Program-made: the position numbers and the translations under genes
Notes under the pieces: generated by a model
Database searches by the model: none
Seen by the model: only the letters and a program-made list of their open reading frames with translations
What the model was told of the DNA's origin: nothing
Part shown: positions 22,876-35,339 of the stretch, one piece after another
Layout of the letters: every line of letters begins with the position of its first letter
How positions within the stretch are numbered: the first letter of the stretch is position 1
Source: Nicotiana tabacum
Taxonomy: Eukaryota; Streptophyta; Magnoliopsida; Solanales; Solanaceae
DNA length: 64,000 nt
Direction: 5' to 3'
Assembly (NCBI RefSeq): GCF_000715075.1
Contig: NC_134095.1
Coordinates: forward strand, 11,660,222-11,724,221

Positions 22876-24811
22876 ATGCAGACAATGGTCAAATTTAGAG
22901 GTAGAAGCGAGAAACAAAAAGGGAAAGTTGAGTCCTCCCGGGGTAGGGGACGAAGAAAAATCAAGTTACCCCTAGCAGTACAACAATCGATTGGGAAAAT
23001 GCGAAAAACACTCAAAGCTTTAGATAGAGCCACATCCCACTCCGAGGGAAGTGATTATGTCCCTGCCCGAGAGGTTTCAGAAGGTGATTCTGTACCTACT
23101 CATGTCCCGGACCTCCCAGGGAGGTTTCAGTTGAGAGACGTGCCTACACCCCCAGCTTCGCCTACTTCTCCTACTTCTTCTAAGTCGTTTGATGGCTTAG
23201 AGGAAATAGTAAATCTTCAGCATCAGCCTCTCCTACAGCCTCTCCACCTAGATAGGAGCCAATGCTGAGATACCGGATGACGAGAGAGGGGGTGATACCC
23301 AGACTAGAGGGTTGGAGAGAACACAGAACCCGGTGGTGTGGCAAGAAAGATTCGTCAGTGAGAAAGCATACCACAAATTCCGGGAATGGTGAACTTAGAG
23401 GTGATTCACACATGAGCGGTAATTCATAGAAATGAATCTTCTACCCACAACCCCAATATGAAGAGGCAGTTTGATGAAAGAGTGGGGTGGAAGTTCTTTA
23501 CAAGCAAGATGCCGGAGGCCAATGAGCACTTAGTCAAAGAGTTTTATGCCAATGTCGCCTACATCAAAAGGGGAACATTTGTGACCAAGGTGCGGAACCT
23601 GAAAATCAAATTTGATGGTAAGACTCTGAACGACTATGCCAGGTTCAATGACGAGGACGAGTCCTTGTATTTGGAGAATGTGGCCATGGATGAGTTGGCT
23701 CGCCCGTGGCTGGCATCAATAATTGCTCTCCCGAGGACTACTCCATCTTGGTTGACACCTGAGATCCTAATCTACCGAAACTAAGCTTTGAGGCAAAGGG
23801 TTGGGAGACGTTCGTATGTATTCGGTTAGACCCCACTACTCATGACAGTGACATACCGGTTTCCCGGGAAATTATAGTGGGGGCCATCATGGTGGGGTAC
23901 CCGATCAATGTCAGGAATATCATGTCTAGGGTGATCACCAGAGTGGTCAACAAGAATGAGAGCTCTTACTCGTTCCCAAACTTCCTCACTGTGTACTTGG
24001 AGAATCAGGAAGTCGAGGGAAGGGATTTTGATACCAAGGTGAAACCCAAGAGGCCCTTCTCATAGTACCGTCTTCAGGGGTCCAGCAACTCCAAGTCCAA
24101 GGGAAAAGCCTCCACTTCCACTGGCCAGTCTGAAGAGCCAGGGGTGGTGGCTACTAGTTCCATGCCTCCTACTGCCATACCACAGCCTCTTGCCGGACCA
24201 TCTACTTCCATGCCTACTTCGGTGCCATCTTCATCAGCTTACCCTCTCACTGCACTGAGGGTTAACCAGACACTTTTCAGCATCAACAACTGGATGCAGG
24301 CAACTACATCAAAGTTGTCTGTCATATCCAGCACAATGGCTGCTCAGTCAGTTCCAGCCAACCTCAGGTGCCACCTTCCGTGAAGGAATCACTGAAGGAG
24401 CTTTTGGACAACCAGAAGAAGCTCCCAGACAACCAGAAACTGATTATGGATGCTTTGGAGGCACAGGGAAAGGCCATCACGGACCTGAGCAAGCAGACAA
24501 AGAAGATTAAGAAGACTCGGGATTCCAAGGAGTCGGTGAAGCTACTGAGGAAGGAGGTGGACAAGATTACATCAGCTGGGGACATTCCATTAGAGCTACT
24601 ATTAGAGGACCTAGTTCTAGCAGCTCAGGCAGCACAGGCACCAGAGCAGGAGGCTGATAGAGAGCCTTTGAGGAGAGGGGTGATTCCCCAGACTGATGAC
24701 CTAAAGATACAGCTGGAGGACTCCGAGGAAGGTGACCCAGGGACCCAATCACAGGGCCTAGCCAGTGACCCCACTGATGTGCAGGACCCCATGCAGATAG
24801 AGGATCCATAG
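22876..24811 (+). pseudogene. Athila A extra ORF in env position, broken
   Basis: The frame opens at ATG 22876 with a basic Arg/Gly/Ser-rich start (GKVESSRGRGRR near 22925-22955) and is split into at least five frames: to 23268, 23458-23784, 23877-24065, 24144-24383 and 24368-24811. The 23458-23784 part (NEHLVKEFYANVAYIKRGTF) resembles the putative plant transposon protein domain found in many Solanaceae ORFs of this kind. The last part is acidic and Gln/Lys-rich with coiled-coil character. No clear signal peptide, fusion peptide or membrane segment is seen, so calling it an envelope rests on position only. Its function is unknown. Confidence 0.65.
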
Positions 24812-26288
24812 GGAGTTTTCTTTACACTCTAACCCCTCCTTGATCTTATTTTTTGTTTTAGCATTGAGGACAATGCTATTTTCGGGGAGGGGGTGATCCT
24901 ATTTTGATGATTTGATAACTGGATTATAATTATGATACTAATTTTTCTTTATTGTTATTTTTCACTTTTGGTATGTATATAATTTTACCATTTATTTTTC
25001 ACTTCTCGTTATTTTTCAATTTCGGTATGTATATAAAGTTACTTTTCCATGTATATATTCATTCCCTCTTATGTATATTCGTCACAATCCCCTATTATAC
25101 ATATTTAGTTTACTTTCCGTATTTTATTTTATAATTTCTTTTGCAATTTTTCTTAATAGCATAGCTTCTTATTTTCATTTAGTAGTCTCCTTTTCAATTT
25201 GTAGCTTCTTACTTTTCCAAGTTTTCGTGATCAATAAGCCTTTGGTTTTCTTAATGTCATGGTTCTTTCCAAAGGTGGAATTTGTGTGAACCAGGTGGCT
25301 CTTCCCGATGATGGATGGAATGACAACGTTCTTAAGGTTTGAGTCCGTTTTCTTTATGTTTTGTGTTAATAGTAGTAATGAATAAAAGTGTCTCAGGCAA
25401 AGCTTCACTTGGTCCTAACACATTTACCTTTGACCTTATGGTTAGAAACAAATTGATATGTAAAGGATGGTGATAATTGTGACCTTTAGATTCTTGTGTT
25501 GGCTAAACAATCATCGAGTAGTTTTTAGGAGCCATTTGTGTTGCTCAATCTTAGCTAAGGTTGTTGTGGGCCCTCAACTCTGTTCTCTTTAGCAATCCAA
25601 TAGCTTGTGTATTGAGGTTTTGATTTGCAAGTCCAAGAAAGAAGAAAGATGATTGTCATGAACAAGAAAAAGTGACAGTGTGTCTCTCTAGTCCCATAAG
25701 GAACAAGAAAATGACTCAAAGAGTCAAGAAAGTGTGAGCCGAAATGAAAAAAATGAAGTGCTTAAGGAAAAATGAAACCTACATAGACCGATATATCCTA
25801 CCTTGAACCAAAAACCTTCATTACATTCCTGCAAAAGCCCTATATGTTTTCGAGTTGAGTGAGCTTACATTAGTGGTGATTCACATGAGGGGCAAGCTTA
25901 TGGTACTTAGAGTCGGACTTGTGACCTTTCTTTGAGAGAGATGAGTGCATTTTCCCATAATCCTTGTTCTGAGTACTATAATCTAAAGTGAGATTTGCTT
26001 ATGGAGAGCAGAGGAGAAAGAGTTTGGGTTCCACAGTGACCTACATAGTAGAGCGAGATTCCTTCATGAGTTAAGTCAACTTTTGAAGCTCTTGTGTCGC
26101 ACAAGAGTCATGGTGCTGAAAAGTTTGTGTGTTGTTGATAATACATTTGTGTTAAGGGTAATTGTCAGTCCCAATTGATGTTTGCTAAAGTCACCTTAGA
26201 ACAACTGAAATTCTTCTTTCTTTTACCTTGTGGAGATGAGAATTACTTTATTTGCTTGAGGACAAGCAAAAGCTTAAGTTTAGGGGAG
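24812..26288 (+). other. 3' non-coding region of element A with polypurine tract
   Basis: After the last ORF comes GCATTGAGGACAATGC and a GGGGAGGGGG tract (about 24860-24893), then 1.4 kb of non-coding DNA. The polypurine tract AAGTTTAGGGGAG (26275-26287) ends immediately before the 3' LTR and would prime second-strand synthesis. Confidence 0.7.
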
Positions 26289-27856
26289 TTGATAACTACA
26301 GATTCTAGCCTATCTTATGCTCTCTTTTACTTAGGTTTTGGATAAAAAATGTGTAAAAGTATTCCCGAAAACTAACTTATTGTACTTGTTTGTAGGATTT
26401 GGTCAAAATAAAGCAAGAAAGTCATAACCAACTCATAAAGGAGTGAAATCTGCACAAGTTCAAAGCTGAGAAAAAAAGCACTGACAGCAATAAAAGAGTG
26501 CAGCCGCGGAAGGACAACCGCTGGGGCAGCCATAATTACGGTCCCACCGGAAGTGAGGTTCAGAGAGGTGTTTTGAAGGCAGACAAGGACCGCTGACCAC
26601 GGTGAAATAGCGCGGCAGCGGAATTATTTGACGCGGCCGTGGTCCAAATTTTGACCTCAGCGAAATTGAGAATCAGAGAATTGGAGATTGGAACTCAAAT
26701 GAAAAGCGCGGTCCGCGAACATATTTCGCAGTTGCGGTTGAGGACAAAGCTGAGGCAGTTGCTTTTCTGCTCCCAGCAGAATCAAGTCCAAACCAAGATC
26801 AGAAAAGAAAAACCACGGTTCGTACTTGCTTTTGCGCGACCACGAAAGTCCAAGCGCTGAGGCGACTAGTTTTCTGCTATCAATGGAACCTCCATAGGGG
26901 CATTTTTGTCCAATAATTTTAGTTGTGTATAAATAAATCTTTTTTTAGATTTTTAGGGTATCTTTTTGTACCGTGGAGCTCGTGAACAGCCATATTTTAC
27001 TACTTAGAGTAATTTTAGAACATCTTTAGCCATTAATCTTAGATTTTCTCCTTGTAATTGACTTGTATGACTTATATTTCATTTTCATCTTTGATTTCTA
27101 CCTTTATTTTGAGTAGTTAAACTCATTAGCTAGGGTTGTGACCCAACCCTAGTGTAGGTACTTAATGGGTCTTCTATTTTAGGGCTTAATTGTTTATGGG
27201 TTAGTGATATTTAGCTTGTTTCATGCTTTAATTGTTGAATTGGTGGTTGCAAATACTGATTCATGCCTTTATGGCTTAGACTTTTCTTGAGAAAGAGGGA
27301 CTAAGTCTAGAAAATTCAGGCTAACAAGGAATTGGGGTGCATTCAGAGATTGATAGACATAATTAAAAGGTAAAACCTAGAGATAGTAATAACCGACTTG
27401 AGCCAATTTTACTTGTATTGTTTGAACACTCAATTGGGCTTGAGAAAGCCAATTAGGGTAAAGTCACTCAAACTACCGAGAGGTATAGAGTGACTAATTT
27501 TGTGTAATGGTTATATCACGACCCCAAATATAACAAGCTTGTCCTAAATCTTAGATCCCATTAGATATTCGTCTAGGTGTAAGTCACTTTCCTAGTACTT
27601 TTTATCGCTTGAGAAAACCCTTACAAAAATATTGTACTTAGCTTATTTTCAGCAATCCTTAGCATTAAAATTAGAATAAAATCAAATCCAAACATGTTTA
27701 GAAGTGCAATTAAGAGCAACACGTATAGCTAGATTGGATAGAAACCTAACTCCAAACCAACATTAACTCTCTGTGGATTCAATCCCGACCTTTGGGGTAA
27801 AAGCTTCATCGATCACCTCTTGTCATTCTATAGTGGTATAGGGTTGGAGCTGATCA
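26289..27856 (+). repeat. 3' LTR of Athila element A (complete)
   Basis: It starts TGATAACTACAG directly after the polypurine tract and ends GGAGCTGATCA, giving a TG...CA repeat of 1568 bases. Homology to the 5' LTR ends at this point and Tat leader sequence follows. CpG-rich modules at 26505-26870 are more decayed than in the 5' copy. Confidence 0.88.
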
Positions 27857-27956
27857 TCCATCGTGAGGCTTAGACAACTGCATAATTGAGTTGAGCCTTG
27901 TATCTATTACTACCTTGTTTGATTCTTTGTTTCATAGCAAAAATCGGAAAAACAAA

Positions 27957-28850
27957 ATGGCGGCCAATGATGTCGACATTACCCACAACATTGAGGCACA
28001 AGAAAATCTGCCTCAATATGAGGATTCGATTAGTGACACCCACAATGAGAGGGACGCAACAACTTTGATCCATGGCATGCGATATCTCCGACATGTGCGA
28101 GAGATAGCTCCTAATGACGCTTAAGGACGAGCACATTGCAGAAACAATATGGATCTTGAGGGAGCAGCAAAAGGCCATCATTGGCCATCTCTCAAGGAAA
28201 GACCAGGTCATTACAGAATTGAAGCAGGCATTGTCAGGAGCTTCCAACAATGCGAATGGAAGAGGCCTTGTTACTCTTGGGCTCCTACAAATCAAACACC
28301 TCAAAGGGTTGATAACAATACCCCGAGGGGTGAGGTCAGATTCAACGGAGCCGAGGGGATCGGTGGCAGATACGGTAATGATAACGATAATAGTTTCTTC
28401 AAAATAAAACTCATGAGGTTCATGAGGGAAATGAACGAGCGGATGGATCAGAACGTGAAAGAGTTCCATGCTCTAATGGACCAAATTTCAAGCGCACCAC
28501 CAGTGTTGAAGGTCCTAGACTCGAAGAAGTACACCCAATTGTCATTCAAATCGAGTGCAACACTAGAATTGATTCTGAAACGGTTCAAAATTCTAGCCAT
28601 ACTGAAGTATGATGTGACTTCAGACCCTCATGAGCACATCACAAATTATATAACAACAGTGAAAGGAAACGATTTGGCTCAACATGAGATTGAGTCGGTC
28701 CTGCTGAAGAAATTTGGAGAAACCTTCACGAAAGGGTCCTTGACATGATATTCACTCTTACCTGAACATTTAATAGATTCCTTTGAGATGCTGTCAAATT
28801 CTTTCATCAATGTTACTCCCCATGTTATCTTCTAAGGGCTGATTCTTACC
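27957..28850 (+). pseudogene. Tat element gag, broken
   Basis: The frame starts at ATG 27957 (MAANDVDITHNIEA) and is shifted near 28120-28150. The capsid part at 28490-28748 (SSATLELILKRF, DPHEHITNY, HEIESVLLKKF) is typical Tat-lineage Gag. It ends at a TGA (28746-28748) that interrupts an otherwise continuing frame (YSLLPEHLIDSFEML). The 100 bases before it (27857-27956) are leader; the primer site is lost. The product would be the particle shell. Confidence 0.8.
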
Positions 28851-29310
28851 CTACAATAGGGTCGAAGGACACGGCAACAAAGGGTTCTAGTCAGTGGATA
28901 GATTTGCCCTCGATAGAAGACCTTACCGTAGTAGAAACAATAAGTCATTGAAGGACAAAAATGTATTGGGTTCCTGGGATTTTGCTTATCCCAGACTGTC
29001 AGAGTATAATTTCAATGTTAGCATAGTGGAGCTAGTATCGACAATGAAAAACATCAAGGAAGCATGATTATCGAGGCCGAGAAGGTATGACCCCAGCTAG
29101 AGGGATCCTAATTTATGGTGCAAATATCATGGGACTCATGGCCACCGAATTGGGGACTGATGACATATACGCGAGGAGGTGGCAATGCTATTGAAGAATG
29201 GCCATCTAGGGGAATTCTTAAGCGACTGGGTCAAGAAAAATTAGGGCAACAGCCGACACAACGGAAAACCCTCAAAGATAGGGGAAATTCCTCTTCGACT
29301 AACTATCAAC
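28851..29310 (+). other. degraded gag-protease linker of Tat element
   Basis: Only short frames remain (for example 29115-29342). They fit by position between Gag and protease, but no domain is recognisable and several stops are present. Confidence 0.5.
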
Positions 29311-30070
29311 ATGATTTTCAGGGAACGAAATCAAGGGGGTAACTTTCTCGGTAACCAAGAAGACAAGATATCAGTGACTCATAGCAAGGGACTCCAAGAA
29401 GTCGTCGAAGACGACATCACCTTCATAGAAAAAGACGTCGATGGACTTTTTCTGTCGCACAATGATGCCCTGGTAATTTCTCTTAACATTCTAGATTTCA
29501 AAATTAAACATGTTTTGGTTGACCCAGGAAGTTCAGCTAACATTATTCAATAGAGGGTGTTGGAGCAAGCCAAACTTACCAAAAACATCATTCCGGCAAC
29601 AAAGCTCCTTGTCAGGTTCAATTTAGCGAGTGTGACAACCCGAGGGGAGATCTTGCTACCCATGAATGCCGAAGGGGTCTTGAAGACCACCTTATTTGAA
29701 GTGGTGGATGGTGACATAGGCTACAACATAATTCTCGGCATACCATGGTTACATGAGATGAAGGGAGTACCATCGATATATCACCTACTACTAAAATTCC
29801 CAACTCCAGGGGGAATCAAACAAATAAGAGGAGATCAACTGGTAGCGAGGAAAATGAACACTGTATCAGTTTCCAGCAGTAAAGGGAAGGAACTCAACAC
29901 ATAGCAATTATAGGAACTAACATATGCTCTCGAACCGAGCGAAGATAACAAAGGGGAGGAGTCATCAGAATCTCACCAGGTACTTGGATATTTTCAGGTG
30001 GTGGAAGAAACAGACGCGACCAAGTCCACAGCAGAAGAACTCGAACAAGTGGCTTTGTTCGAAAAATTCC
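29311..30070 (+). pseudogene. Tat element protease region, broken
   Basis: The aspartic protease site is DPGSSANII (29521-29547), a usual variant of DTGSS in this lineage. A TAG follows at 29551-29553, then the frame resumes to 29904 with ILGIPWLHEM, the second conserved protease segment. A further stretch to about 30070 is acidic linker. The enzyme would process Gag-Pol. Confidence 0.8.
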
Positions 30071-30159
30071 TGGAGAGAAAATTTCACTTGAGGATAGGAC
30101 TCAACCCTGAGCTCAGGTCAGGATTTATTATTTCATTAAAACTAACATTGATTGTTTCG

Positions 30160-31557
30160 CATGGTCCCATATAAATATGCCAGGTATTCCACTAGAGGTG
30201 GCCATGCACAAGCTAAGCCTGGACCCAAGCGTCCCACCAGTAAGGCGGAAGAAGTGCCCGATTGTCGAGGTCAGAAATAGATTTGTCAAAGAAGAGGTAA
30301 CTTGATTACTTGACATCGGTTTAATCTGGGAAATAAAGTATCTCGACTGGCTAGCTAATGTAGTTGTAGTTCCGAAAAAGAATAATAAATTTCGAATGTG
30401 CGTAGATTATAAGGACTTGAATAAGGCGTTCCTGAAAGACTCGTTCCTACTACTGAACATCAATCAAATGATTGACTCCATGACTGGACACGAGTTAATG
30501 AATTTCATCGATGCCTATTCCGGGTACAACCAAATTAATATGAACACGAAAGATCAGGAAAAAACTTTATTTATAACGAACTTTGGCACATATTGTTATT
30601 ATGTGATGCCCTTCGGGCTTAAAAACGTCGGAGCCACTTATCAGAGGCTCGTGAACAAGTTGTTCGAAAAATAAAAAGGTAAAATTTTTGAAGTATATAT
30701 AGATGATATGATGGTCAATTCTTTGAATGCAGGTGGGCATTTAAATTACCTCTAGGAACCTTCGATATCCTAAGGAAGCACAACATGAATCCCAACCCCA
30801 ATAATATATGTGTTCGAAGCTAGCTCTGGTAAATTCTTGGGTGTTCTGGTGTCACAAAGAGGGACAGGGTGAATTCAGATAAAATCAAAGCCATCGAGGA
30901 CATCCAAGACCAACTGACAAGCATGAAAGAAGTCCAAAGGCTAACCGGAAGATTGGCTTCTCTAAACAGGTTTATTTCTCGATCTTCAAAAAAATGTCAT
31001 CATTTCTTTTCACTTCTGAAGAAGAAGAAACACTTCAAATGGACTCTAGAATGCCAACAGACCTTAAAAGAGAAGAAACACTTCAAATGGACTCTAGAAT
31101 GCCAACAGACCTTAAAAGACCTAAAACATTATCTATCAAGCCCCCTACTAGCAAAATCAGAGAAAGGCAAACAATTACTGATATACTTAGCAGTTTCAGA
31201 TGAAGTGGTAAGTGTCGTTCTAGTCTGGGAGGACAAATGTATGCAATCTCCTATCTATTATGTTAGCAAGATTTTGTCAGGAGTGGAAACTCGTTATCCG
31301 CATCTCGAAAAACTGGCCTTAGCTATTGTAGTCATCTCTCGAAAGCTTAGGCCTTATTTTTAGCGCCGCACGATAGTCGTGGTGTCAACCTTCCCACTGT
31401 AGAATGTCCTTCAGAAACCCGAGTTATCAGGTCGGCTAGCAAAATTGGCAGTTGAAATTAGTGAATTTGATATTGAGTATAAGCCTAGGTTTGTGATCAA
31501 GTCACACGTTTTGGCTGACTTTGTGGCCGATTTCAGTCACAGTTATTTGCTCTGGCT
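30160..31557 (+). pseudogene. Tat element reverse transcriptase and first RNase H, broken
   Basis: The RT fingers and palm are visible at 30396-30674 (MCVDYKDLNKA, FIDAYSGYNQI, VMPFGLKNVGATYQRL). A TAA follows, then the catalytic YIDD at 30696-30707 in the same frame. After a damaged stretch the frame 30869-31363 carries the RT connection (LTGRLASLNRFI) and start of RNase H, with its end at 31364-31557 after another stop. A 48-base in-frame duplication sits inside. Confidence 0.88.
31024..31119 (+). repeat. 48-base in-frame tandem duplication in Tat pol
   Basis: The unit starting GAAGAAACACTTCAAATGGA occurs at 31024-31071 and again at 31072-31119 with no visible difference. It adds 16 residues (KKHFKWTLECQQTLKE) to the RT-RNase H connection without changing the frame. 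Confidence 0.92.
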
Positions 31558-31970
31558 GTGAAAGAAGTGGTAATGGTGTCGGAAACAACATCAGGAGTTT
31601 GGACCTTATTCACGGACAGAGCTTCTAATGTGAAAGGGTCTAGGCTCGGGGTGGTACTAATCACGCGCTCAGGAGAAACCTTGAGTCATGCCATAAAAGT
31701 TGTTCCTTTAACTAACAATGAAGTCGAGTATGAGGCATTGATTGTAGGACATGAATTGGCCCGGGGACATGGCTCTGAGGACATAGAGATCAAATGTGAT
31801 TGCCAGCTAGTGGTAAACCAATTTTATGGGGTCTTTGACACAAAGGAGGAATGCATGAAACAATATGTGAGTAAAGTTCAAACTTTACTCACACGGTTCA
31901 GGGAGTGGTCAATCACCCACATCCCGAGAGAAGAAAATGTCGAAGAGGATGTATTGGTCAATTTGGGGTC
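31558..31970 (+). pseudogene. Tat element archaeal-type second RNase H, split by element B
   Basis: The open frame contains LFTDRASNVKGSRLGVVL, LTNNEVEYEALIVG and CDCQLVVNQ, matching the additional RNase H domain that defines Tat elements. It ends IPREENVEEDVLVNLGS, where element B is inserted after GGGTC (31966-31970). The frame continues with SSTEMKGS at 44007 on, directly after the matching GGGTC. Confidence 0.85.
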
Positions 31971-33493
31971 TGATCGAAGCCAACCCTACACCATTAAAAA
32001 GTGACGAGAGCGGTCGAAGCAGCTTTTACCCGAGATGGTCGGGATCGAATCCACAAGGAGCTAGAAGTGGGAATTGAATTCCTATCTAAACTAGAGATGC
32101 GTAGTGCTCTTAGTTAGTCTTCCAATCATCTTTTGGTTGGATTTTACTTCTAATATTTATGCTAATGATAATAAAAATTAAATTAGGAATGATTGCTTGT
32201 AGGATGTTCTAAATAGTTAAAGAGGCATTAGGGAAGTGACTTTCTCCTAGGTGAATATTTGACGAGATCTAAAGCCTAAGGCAAAGACGTTATATTGGGG
32301 ATTGTGATATAGCCAATGCATGGAATTGCTCACTCTATACCTCTCGGTAGGTTGAGTGACTTTGCCCTAATTAACTTTCTCAAGACCAATTGGGTGTCAA
32401 ACTTGTACTAGCAATAAAGGCTCAAGTCGGGTATTACTATCTCTAAGTTTAACCCTTTAATTGGGGCTATCAATCTCTTGATTACACCCCAATTCCTTGT
32501 TGGACTGATTTTCCTAGACTCAAGTTCTCTTTCTCAAGAAGAACCCAAGTCAAATAGGCACAAATTAGTATTTGCAACCACTAATTCAACATGAAAAACA
32601 CAAATCAGTCCAAATATCAACTACCCATAAACATCTAAGCCTTAAATCAAAAGACCATCAAATACCCACACTAGGGTTGAGCCACAACCCTAGCTAATGG
32701 GTCTAGCTAGTCATAATAATGGAAGAAAACAAAGAAATAGATGAAGAATAACCCATATGATTTAATTACAAGCTAATAATTGAAGATTCAATGATAAACC
32801 CACTATAAAATTACTCAAAATAGTCAAAAACAACCGTTTACGTGCTCAGCTGAAAGTTAGATTACAAAAGATACCCTAAAATGTGAAAAGAAAGTATTTA
32901 TACTAGGCCGAATTTTCTGGACAAAAATACCCCTGACGAGGTAGTGCGGTCCGCACAAAATGCACTGTGGACCGCAATAAGGCTTCTAAGGCTTAATTGA
33001 CCCTTCTCTGAATCTGGCCACCGCGGGCTGCATAAAAATCACAGCGGACGTGGTGGCTTCAACTGCGGTCCGCACAAAAAGGACCGCGGACCGCATTGGT
33101 CTTAATCTCCAAACTCTCAACTCTCTGAACCCCCATCTTTGCGGACCGCACAAACTCGATTGCGGCCGCGGTGAGGCCACTGCGTTTCGTACAAAATGGT
33201 TTGCGGCTGCAGTACTTGAGTTTTCAAAATATGCACCTCTTTGAATCTCCTCATTGCGGACCGCACTAAATGGAATGCGGCCGCAATGGATCTGTTGCAA
33301 CTGTGCTTGGACTTGTTCTTAGTACTTGTGCATGTTTCACTCCTTTTTGAGCTAGTTTTGACTAATTGTCACCTTTTTGACCAAACCCTGCAAACAAGTA
33401 CAACATGTAAGCCTTTGGGACTATTTTGTATACATTTTTAATCAAAACTCAAGTAAAAAGGAGTGTAAAATGAACTAGAATCCCTAGTTATCA
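31971..33493 (-). repeat. 3' LTR of Athila element B
   Basis: On the minus strand it begins TGATAACTAGGG right after the polypurine tract and ends CTTCGATCA. About a dozen differences from the 5' LTR are visible in the first 150 plus-strand bases, so the insertion is not recent. CpG-rich inverted modules occupy 32940-33300. Confidence 0.9.
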
Positions 33494-33510
33494 GCTCCCC
33501 CAAACTTAAG
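33494..33510 (-). other. polypurine tract of element B
   Basis: On the minus strand this reads CTTAAGTTTGGGGGAGC and abuts the TG start of the 3' LTR. It would prime plus-strand DNA synthesis. Confidence 0.8.
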
Positions 33511-35339
33511 CTTTTGCTTGTGCAAACAAAATACGACCCACATCTTAAGAGTAAATCCAAAAAAAATCAGCTAACCTAAAGTGACCTCATCTAGCATTAA
33601 TTGGGACTAACAATTGCCCTCAATTCAAATGAATCATTAACAATATTCGACCTTCTAAACACCATGGATTTAGTGTGACACAAGAATATCAAGAGTTGAC
33701 TCAAACCACCAAAGAAACTCTTTCTACTACTTTGGTCATTGTGGAACCCAAACTCATAATCCTCAACTTTCCCTAAGCAATCCTCACTTTTAGATTGTAG
33801 CACTCAGAACGAGGATTGTGGAAAACACACTCATCTCTCTCAAACAAAGGTCACAAGTCCGGCTCAAGTACCATAAGCTTGAACCTTATGTGAATCACCA
33901 CTAATGTAAGCTTTATTCAACTCAAGATCAAATAGGGCTTTTGTAGAGATATAGTGAAGGCTTTTGGTTTAGGGTAGGAAATATTTGGTCTAGGTAGGTT
34001 CTATCTTCCCTTAAGCACTTCATTTGTTTCATTTTGGCACACATTCTCTTGACTTTTTGAGTCATTTAACTTCTTTCTTAGGGGTTAGAGAGACACACTG
34101 TCACTCTTTCTTGTTCATTTCAAACCTTTTTCTCCTTTCTCAACTTTCCACACCTTTCATCTCTTTACTTTTATTGAATCCCTTTATTTTTTCTACATTG
34201 ATCATTCTTTTTAACTTTTTGATTTTTTTTCTTTTTTATTGCCTTTCCTTTTCTTCATTTTTTACCTTTCACCACTTTGTTTTATTACTCGTCTCTCCCC
34301 CCAAACTTATGCTTTTGCTTTGTGCTAAGGAAAATCGGGTGCCAAGAGAGGGTATTTTGTTTAGAACGGGTAAAGGCTTGTATTGTGATTTTTTGAAAGA
34401 AAAAGGTCTATGGCTCAATAGGGTTGACTAGGGATATTATCATTGGTAGGCTATGGAAGTTTTCAAGATATCATTCAGATCAAGGAGAGCCTATAATCAC
34501 ATCTCAAGTCAAACTACACTTAGAATTTTGCCTAGACAAATATTCAGGGCAAGTTCTAGACTAATGGCTCGGGACTTGGACTTGCAATTCAAATTCTCAC
34601 CACACAAGCTATAGGATTGCTAAAGAGACAGAGTCGGGGGTCTATAACAACCTTAGCTAAGATTTAAGCAACACGAATGGTCCCGAAAAACCACTTGATG
34701 ATTATCGGCCAACACAAGAGTCTCAAAGTCACAACTTTCACCATCCTATACACAACAATTTGTTTTTGACCATAGGATCAAAGGCAAATGTGTTATGCCC
34801 AAGTGAAGCTCTGGTTGAGGCACCCTTACTCACAAGCTACTATTTACCCAAAAAAGAAAAAAAACAGACTCAAACTCTTAAGAAGGTTGTCATGCCATCC
34901 ATCATCGAAAAGAGCCACCCGGTTCACACAAACTCCATCTTTGGAAAGAACCGTGGCTCTAAGAAAACCAAAGGCTTATTGAATGCAAAACTCAAAATAA
35001 GAAGCTATTAAAATATCATAATGAAATAAGAAGCTATGAAAGAGAAAATACGGAAAGTAGAATGAATATGTACAAGAGGGGATTTAGATGAATATACATA
35101 AGGGGGAAATGAATATATATATCAAAAAGTAACTTTATATACAGACCAAAGTTGCAAAGTACGAAAAGTAAACTTGAATGGTAAAAAGAAAGTATAATAA
35201 TAAAAGAAAATGGTGTCATATATACAACCCAAATCATCCAAATAGGGATACCCCCTCAAATGAGAGCTAGCATTGTCCTCAATGCTAGCTAACCAAAAAA
35301 AAAGCTCAAAGTAAAAGATAGAGAGTGAAAAGAAACTCC
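33511..35339 (-). other. 3' non-coding region of element B
   Basis: No coding frame is supported; the open frames here lie in pyrimidine-rich DNA and have no domain. A second polypurine-like tract, CATAAGTTTGGGGGG on the minus strand, lies near 34302-34316 and is preceded by the same AAAGC run as the real one. The GAGGACAATGCTAGC motif near 35270-35285 matches the one after the ORF in element A. Confidence 0.6.

Larger units (their letters stand above)
15156..27856 (+). mobile_element. Athila-type Ty3/Gypsy element A (5'-truncated)
   Basis: The order is LTR, primer site, gag-protease, RT-RNase H-integrase, spacer, env-position ORF, polypurine tract, LTR. The pol wording (for example [19 protein letters not shown] and [14 protein letters not shown]) is of the Athila clade, and the extra ORF after integrase also fits Athila. 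The 3' LTR is complete; the 5' LTR lacks its first 134 bases because of the deletion junction at 15155/15156, so no target duplication can be read. It shares family-level similarity with element B at 31971-44006. Confidence 0.88.

Noticed and set aside
32986..33300. Open frames across the CpG-rich LTR modules (also 43458-43813)
   Set aside because: They are by-products of repeated GC-rich palindromes within LTRs and appear on both strands.
34024..34431. 135-codon Phe/Leu-rich plus-strand frame
   Set aside because: It is antisense to the 3' non-coding region of element B and reflects T-rich sequence, not a membrane protein gene.
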